This document shows, piece after piece, positions 19,445 to 23,359 of a stretch of 23,359 nt of DNA. The notes under the pieces are model-generated. The model was given only the letters and a program-made list of their open reading frames with translations. It was not told where the DNA came from and did not search any database. The stretch lies in NCBI GenBank assembly GCA_003427395.1, contig BFEA01000575.1, forward strand, positions 867,968 through 891,326, written 5' to 3'. The stretch is from Chara braunii. Its lineage: Eukaryota; Streptophyta; Charophyceae; Charales; Characeae. The first letter of the stretch is position 1, and the number at the start of each line of letters is the position of its first letter. The translations under genes were made by a program, and so were the position numbers.

Positions 19445-19472
19445 AGCAGCCCGTTCGTCAAAACGAACGGGC
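19445..19472. repeat. Hairpin H3: GCCCGTTCGT-CAAA-ACGAACGGGC
   Basis: A perfect 10-bp stem with a 4-base loop is preceded by AGCA. The A-rich DNA that follows (poly-A at 19499 and AAATCTAAAG) parallels the DNA after H4, suggesting that both belong to copies of one larger duplicated segment. Confidence 0.85.
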
Positions 19473-19657
19473 GCTTAACTAACTTTACTAATAATGAAAA
19501 AAAAAAAAAAAAACGAAATCTTAAAAAACTAAAGCAAATATAAGAAAAGAAAATCTAAAGAAAAAAAAAAGAAAAAAACGGGTGCCTGCCACCACTCATG
19601 AAGACCGTAAGTCTTCATCGGTCCAGATCGTGCTAATTGGCGCTTCACCCATCACTT

Positions 19658-19659
<2 letters not shown>

Positions 19660-19695
<36 letters not shown>
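19660..19695. repeat. T36 homopolymer
   Basis: An uninterrupted run of 36 T lies 33 bp left of foldback element copy C. Assembly length is uncertain. It faces an A40 tract on the other side, which could mark old poly-A tails in opposite orientations. Confidence 0.95.
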
Positions 19696-19698
<3 letters not shown>

Positions 19699-19728
19699 GT
19701 TGGCTTTTTCAATAGTCACTTTTCATAA

Positions 19729-19896
19729 GGGGCGTGGTCCCACTAGCAAAGAGGATCACATCGAATGCGTGAATGTGGACGAATTTATGGAGAGATGCAG
19801 AAAATCGAGATTGAAATGTTTTTCTTCATCTGTGCTTAAAATACATTCAGATTCAGGAGCTCGATCCTATCCTTTTTGCTTGTGGGACCTCGGCCC
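19729..19896. mobile_element. Foldback (MITE-like) element, copy C, GGTCCCACTAGCAAA ends
   Basis: The left end is GGGGCGTGGTCCCACTAGCA and the right end TTGCTTGTGGGACCTCGGCC. The inner inverted repeats extend about 20 bp, through AAGCAAAAAGGAT versus TAGCAAAGAGGAT. Its reverse complement aligns with 1459-1637 over the full length with small gaps. The element is 168 bp and non-coding. No obvious target-site duplication is visible. Confidence 0.75.
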
Positions 19897-19924
19897 AGCA
19901 GTCCGTTCGTCAACGAAAGACTGT
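19897..19924. repeat. Hairpin H4, diverged member of the AGCAGCC family
   Basis: AGCAGTCCGTTCGTCAACGA followed by AAGACTG keeps the CCGTTCGTCAA core but has lost part of the right arm. It abuts the right end of foldback element copy C. Confidence 0.55.
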
Positions 19925-19971
19925 TGGACGAGAGCAGAATTTAAAAACAACAAAAAAAATCTAAAATCAAA

Positions 19972-19974
<3 letters not shown>

Positions 19975-20014
<40 letters not shown>
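19975..20014. repeat. A40 homopolymer
   Basis: An uninterrupted run of 40 A follows A-rich DNA with AAATCTAAAA motifs. It resembles an integrated poly-A tail, but no retroelement body was recognised upstream. Confidence 0.95.
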
Positions 20015-20016
<2 letters not shown>

Positions 20017-20203
20017 TACCTTAAAAGTTGCTGACACCCTCAAAACTGTCGTTTTTGCCCTTTTCAGAGACTGCAAGTCCCTGTCACATCTCCATGCGCC
20101 ACATGACGCATCTTGCAACATCCATGTTGATCCACGCAACCGATTTGGACCGCGCGATCTCCGCGATCGAACGGTCGGATTCAACCGTGTTGGCAACTCC
20201 AAA

Positions 20204-20335
20204 AGGAGCTAGCCCAGTAGGCGCGTGTAGCCGGGCTCGATCTCGGTGTCCGCTGAGGAGAAGTATGGCGTTGTATCCTACTGGGTTGGCTCCTATCACG
20301 AGAGTGATAGGAGCAACTCTTCTATAAAAAGAGTT
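20204..20335. repeat. Set of overlapping, mutually exclusive hairpins
   Basis: The outer arms AGGAGCTAGCCCAGTAGG (20204-20221) and CCTACTGGGTTGGCTCCT (20277-20294) pair at 16 of 18 positions. The second arm overlaps a perfect 11-bp hairpin, GCTCCTATCAC-GAGA-GTGATAGGAGC (20289-20314). That is followed at once by AACTCTT-CTATAAA-AAGAGTT (20315-20335). The outer stem and the second hairpin cannot form together because both use GCTCCT. Confidence 0.8.
20323..20330 (+). promoter_or_regulatory. Possible TATA box in a hairpin loop
   Basis: TCTATAAAAAG is close to the plant TATA-box consensus and lies in the loop of the third hairpin. Nothing else supports a promoter, and no gene follows that I can identify. 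It could be the promoter of a retroelement LTR whose body is beyond recognition. This is a sequence match only. Confidence 0.25.
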
Positions 20336-20365
20336 GCCCTCATGGTTTCTCCTTCTCGTGTCCTT

Positions 20366-20460
20366 GCAGGCCCACACTGCCTGTAGCCTGGCAGGCCCCG
20401 CCCGTCTGTGGTATAGCAGGTCTTGCCGGCCGGTGGCCTAGCAGGCTCTGCCTGTCGGCT
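20366..20460. repeat. 25-bp tandem repeat, about 3.8 units
   Basis: Units start exactly at 20366, 20391, 20416 and 20441, each with GCAGG. A rough consensus is GCAGGCCCTGCCCGTCTGTG followed by GCCTA. The region is GC-rich and its frames are open by composition. Confidence 0.85.
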
Positions 20461-20468
20461 TCTTCCCT

Positions 20469-20488
20469 GTGGATGGGTGCCCATCCAC
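20469..20488. repeat. Hairpin GTGGATGGG-TG-CCCATCCAC
   Basis: This is a perfect 9-bp stem with a 2-base loop, just after the 25-bp repeats. Confidence 0.85.
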
Positions 20489-20665
20489 CACTCCGTGCCC
20501 GCCCATCGGGTAGGCCTCGGCATAGGCCTGCTGGCCCCACCCTAGCTCGAGGTCAACCCGGCGGGCCCAGGGAAACCCTTGCTATTTCTCTCGCGCCGTG
20601 GCCCCATACCTAACGTGCTCCTCTAGCCTACTTAGGCCATGAATCGCGTGGCTTAGCAACGGTGT

Positions 20666-20693
20666 CAGGCGGCCACAAGCAGTGCGCCGCCTG
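20666..20693. repeat. Hairpin CAGGCGGC/GCCGCCTG
   Basis: A perfect 8-bp GC stem has a 12-base loop. The surrounding DNA to about 21000 has no recognisable gene. I compared it by eye with conserved rRNA motifs and found none. Confidence 0.8.
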
Positions 20694-21049
20694 AAATCTG
20701 CGGTTTTGGGACTTAGGCTCAAGGGCAAGTCCGTGTTTTGACGGTACTTGGTTTGACCGGGCAGCAGGAATTAGGGGAACTCAGGGTACCCCTGATTCTG
20801 GGCACACTGAACCTTACGACTAACCCTCAAAGATAGTGAGATGGGTGGGCGCACTCAGCATATCTAGAGACCGCCATTTCCAGCCGTTCAGAGGGTTAGA
20901 CCCGGATTGGCCTGCCGCGGAGAGGCATCGAGGGAACTGACCTCGCCGCAACGTTTTTGCAGCATAGGACCGGGGCCGAAATGAGGCCTCAAAGTTTTGT
21001 CTATTTTAATACCATAATTAAAGAGGGGGAAAAGGGATTAAGACCAGTA

Positions 21050-21310
21050 GGAGAGAAGGGAAAAACATAATATCCTTTAATTTCTTTATTTTTCACGGCA
21101 TTTAAATCTACGGGGAATACCCTTATTATTTTATGTTCCCGGCAATGGAATTAAAAACATAGAAAAATATTAAAAATGGTAAAAGAGAAAAGAAACAAAA
21201 AGAATTCGGCCATTTATTTAAACTTCCTCAAAATTTAACTTTGGGGATCTTACGGTTAATTCACTATTCCCGACAATAGAATCAAGGAAAACGAAGAATG
21301 ATTAAGAACG
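21050..21310. repeat. Degenerate tandem repeat, about 131-bp period
   Basis: TTCCCGGCAATGGAATTAAA near 21136 recurs as TTCCCGACAATAGAATCAAG near 21267. The AT-rich DNA before each copy also matches loosely (CATTTAAATCTACGGGG and CAAAATTTAACTTTGGGG). Confidence 0.55.
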
Positions 21311-21667
21311 ATGAAAGGGGACGGGAACCCCATGACTGATGGGTGATCGGCCTAATCTCGCCTTGATTACCCGCTATCAGCCCTGACCCCGGAAAGGTCA
21401 TTGTGACCGGATTTTAACAGTCTTCACTACTGCCGATGGTCGAGATTCCCTGCGTCCCTTTTCCTGTTTTGCTTGATTACTAACATACCGCACTTGAGAT
21501 GCTCTTAGAGCGGGAGTCGCATGGACAGCATGGGGTGGTGCTACCTTGGGCCGACGATATGGTACGGAATTGTTATGGGGAGGCCGCGTCCTACAGTAAC
21601 CGACCTGCACGTGGTTCGGTATGAGGACAGTGTCGTTTTGTTTCAGGGTAGAGACCATCAAAGTGAC

Positions 21668-22090
21668 TTATTTTCGGGTCTACGGCCGGTGTAGTGATTT
21701 ATTTCCAGGACCGGGACCGCTGAGACGGTTATTTCAGGCTTGGGACCTCGGCGACAGCTTGATTTCAGGTCCGTAAACGTTGCGGCATTCCATATCAGGA
21801 TCGAGACTATCACCGTGGGTTATTTTCAGATCAACACGGATATTTATTTCAGGTGCGGAGACGACGCAACGACTTATTCCGGGTTCGGCATTACCAATGG
21901 CGGCGTATTTCAGCGCTGACACCGTTAAGGCTGTCTACTTCAGGTCCGGGGCAGGTTTGGTATTACCTACGGTACTCAGTGTGGGTAGGCGCGACCTCAT
22001 ACTGGGACGGTATATTTCGGGGCCGGGACCGTCATGGACTTTTACTTTAGGCTCGGTAATTACGCGACATTTATTTCAGGTCTCAGACAG
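21668..22090. repeat. 30-31-bp minisatellite, about 14 degenerate units
   Basis: The motif TTATTTCAGGTCCGGGACCG recurs in degenerate form at about 21668, 21699, 21729, 21759, 21788, 21820, 21844, 21874, 21904, 21934, 22011, 22039 and 22070, mostly 30 bp apart. The frames here reflect the repeat; no gene is called. Confidence 0.75.
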
Positions 22091-22099
22091 AATGATGGC

Positions 22100-23205
22100 A
22101 ATTCAACTTATCTGATGCGGTACAGTGGCACATCTGAGGGACGGCATGGCACCTCCGGGCCGCGGTGTGAACCGGGGTAAGCAACTGACACGGCGTGGTT
22201 TCCGTGAAACACAATGGCCGCACGGAGTGGGGATTTCGGTTACTGGATCAGGATGTGCTGGGATGGGGCAGCTACAGCGCGGATGCAACGGTGCAAGGAC
22301 TGCTTCCTATTCCAGGCCAACGTGGCACGACAGGCAGAGAAAATCCACGGTGCTTGTGTTGCAGTCGTCGCGCACAGAAGGGGGGGCCACGAGTGGGTCT
22401 GAATGGGGGAGGGCCCTCGAGCACACGTGCAAGGGATACCCGCCTCAGCTGGTACGAGGAGGAGTCCACGCCAGGCGGTTGCAGCAGCCAGGGACGAAAT
22501 GGCCCGAGATGGACGACTGTGCCCGGTAGCATATGGGGAGGAAGGTTGGACTGAGACGGGGGGATTCGCGAGGAGACGGCTTCAGCATGCAAGGTGTACG
22601 CAGCGGCCTGCATCAAGGGAAGGGAAGGAACGGACGGCGAACGGGCGAGTGAGGCGTTCTCCGCCCACTTTACCGCACTTGTCAGCATCCAGTTGGAAGG
22701 AAACGGTGAGAGTGTGCATGGCGCGCCCTACTCGGATCGCTGCTTGACGTTGACAGGGGAGGTTGCAGGAGGGAAAACGAAAGCGAAGCGTGCACGTCGT
22801 GCACAGTGCCCCTTGTACCGCCAGTCTGATTGTGGCTGCGACAGCGCTTCTGTGTTCTCGATCAACTACTTGATTGAACGGCGTACCTAGAGGGGGTGTG
22901 ATTACGGACAGCCGTAAGAGGAGAATCCAAAGCGAGTGAAGATCCGGACCGTGCTCAAGGAAGGCGTGTTTGATGTGTCCAGTACAAGTTTGCACTCCTA
23001 TCAGAGTCCAGATGGTTGGTTGACGGGAAGGTCGAAGAGAGAATGTAGACCGTAGCCGGCGATTCTTCCGCAAGGATTGAACATCCTGAGAGAGGGGAGG
23101 CTCAGTAAGTACTCGAAGTATCCGACAAGATTCGTGACGAGCGTTCATGGTATAGAAGATTCGGATGCACAGGCAGCTTGCGGGCGGTTTTCGAGGTAAG
23201 GGGGG
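22100..23205. other. GC-rich DNA with open frames but no recognised gene
   Basis: Several overlapping frames of 98-188 codons are open on both strands (for example 22125-22529 plus and 22582-23148 minus). Openness in many frames at once is expected in GC-rich DNA. I see no zinc knuckle, protease, reverse transcriptase or other motif in them. A degenerate retroelement is possible but unsupported. Confidence 0.4.
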
Positions 23206-23212
23206 GGGCTAC

Positions 23213-23359
23213 CCCGAAAAGAAGGACGAATACAAGCAATTTGCACGGGCCTTGTAAGCCCGTCTCTCTTCTGCGCTATAACAAGTGCTAATCTGGCCCG
23301 AAAAGCGGGGTGAATACATGAAATTTGTACGGGCCTTGTATGCCCGTTTTCTCTTCTGC
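23213..23359. repeat. 84-bp tandem repeat with a conserved hairpin, runs off the window
   Basis: CCCGAAAAG starts units at 23213 and 23297, exactly 84 bp apart. Each unit contains GAATACA, AATTTG, then a hairpin ACGGGC-CTTGTAN-GCCCGT (23245-23263 and 23329-23347), then CTCTTCTGC. The second unit is cut by the window end. Base changes spare both stem arms. Confidence 0.85.

Noticed and set aside
20590-21000. Possible rRNA fragment
   Set aside because: The GC-rich, hairpin-bearing sequence looked rRNA-like, but I could not match any conserved rRNA motif.
22125-23148. Overlapping GC-rich frames on both strands up to 188 codons
   Set aside because: Many frames are open together, as expected from composition, and none has a known motif.

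Overview
The window looks like repeat-rich intergenic DNA from a large eukaryotic genome, most likely a plant or streptophyte alga. This assignment is an inference with moderate confidence for eukaryote and low confidence for lineage. It rests on nested short DNA transposons with terminal inverted repeats, tRNA-derived sequences with RNA polymerase III boxes, long homopolymers and microsatellites, intron-like junctions in decayed coding sequence, and abrupt changes between GC-rich and very AT-rich segments. I find no intact protein-coding gene, rRNA or functional tRNA. The long open frames fall in low-complexity or tandemly repeated DNA, or show no recognisable protein family.

Layout. 1-1900: mixed GC DNA with two copies (577-675, 1459-1637) of a foldback element whose ends carry GGTCCCACT, and a tRNA-like sequence on the minus strand (1824-1896). 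1906-2831: a purine-only-like GGA/GGT minisatellite. 2834-3078: one copy of a GTTCG-rich element. 3449-3520: a second tRNA-like relic. 4448-4943: a 229-bp sequence present twice around a 38-bp back-to-back Tn5 mosaic end. This is a library adapter left in the assembly, not biology. 5557-6346: a short tandem repeat and a doubtful coding relic. 7915-9990: the most informative transposon region. Two copies of a ~730-bp element lie in opposite orientation, and one of them is inserted inside a second copy of the GTTCG-rich element, which itself has a 7-bp target-site duplication.

10016-12740: AT-rich DNA containing a ~525-bp unit in three tandem copies, with similar peptides and exon-like borders, followed by a broken multi-exon coding relic that I cannot name. 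12852-13720: three copies of another tandem unit expanded by GA, TA and A runs. 14280-15440: AT-rich with no gene seen. 15480-15955: a GC-rich island with nested inverted repeats. 16100-17600: no gene recognised.

17600-18460: a 54-bp minisatellite whose period keeps a reading frame open. 18635-20693: a region dense in perfect short hairpins. It also holds a third GGTCCCACT element (19729-19896) between a T36 and an A40 tract, a TATA-like site inside one of a set of competing hairpins, and a 25-bp tandem repeat. 21668-22090: a 30-bp minisatellite. 23213-23359: an 84-bp tandem repeat whose units each carry the same small hairpin; it runs off the window. The parts of the window do not form a pathway. 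The coherent story is repeated insertion, nesting, tandem duplication and decay, plus one assembly artefact.
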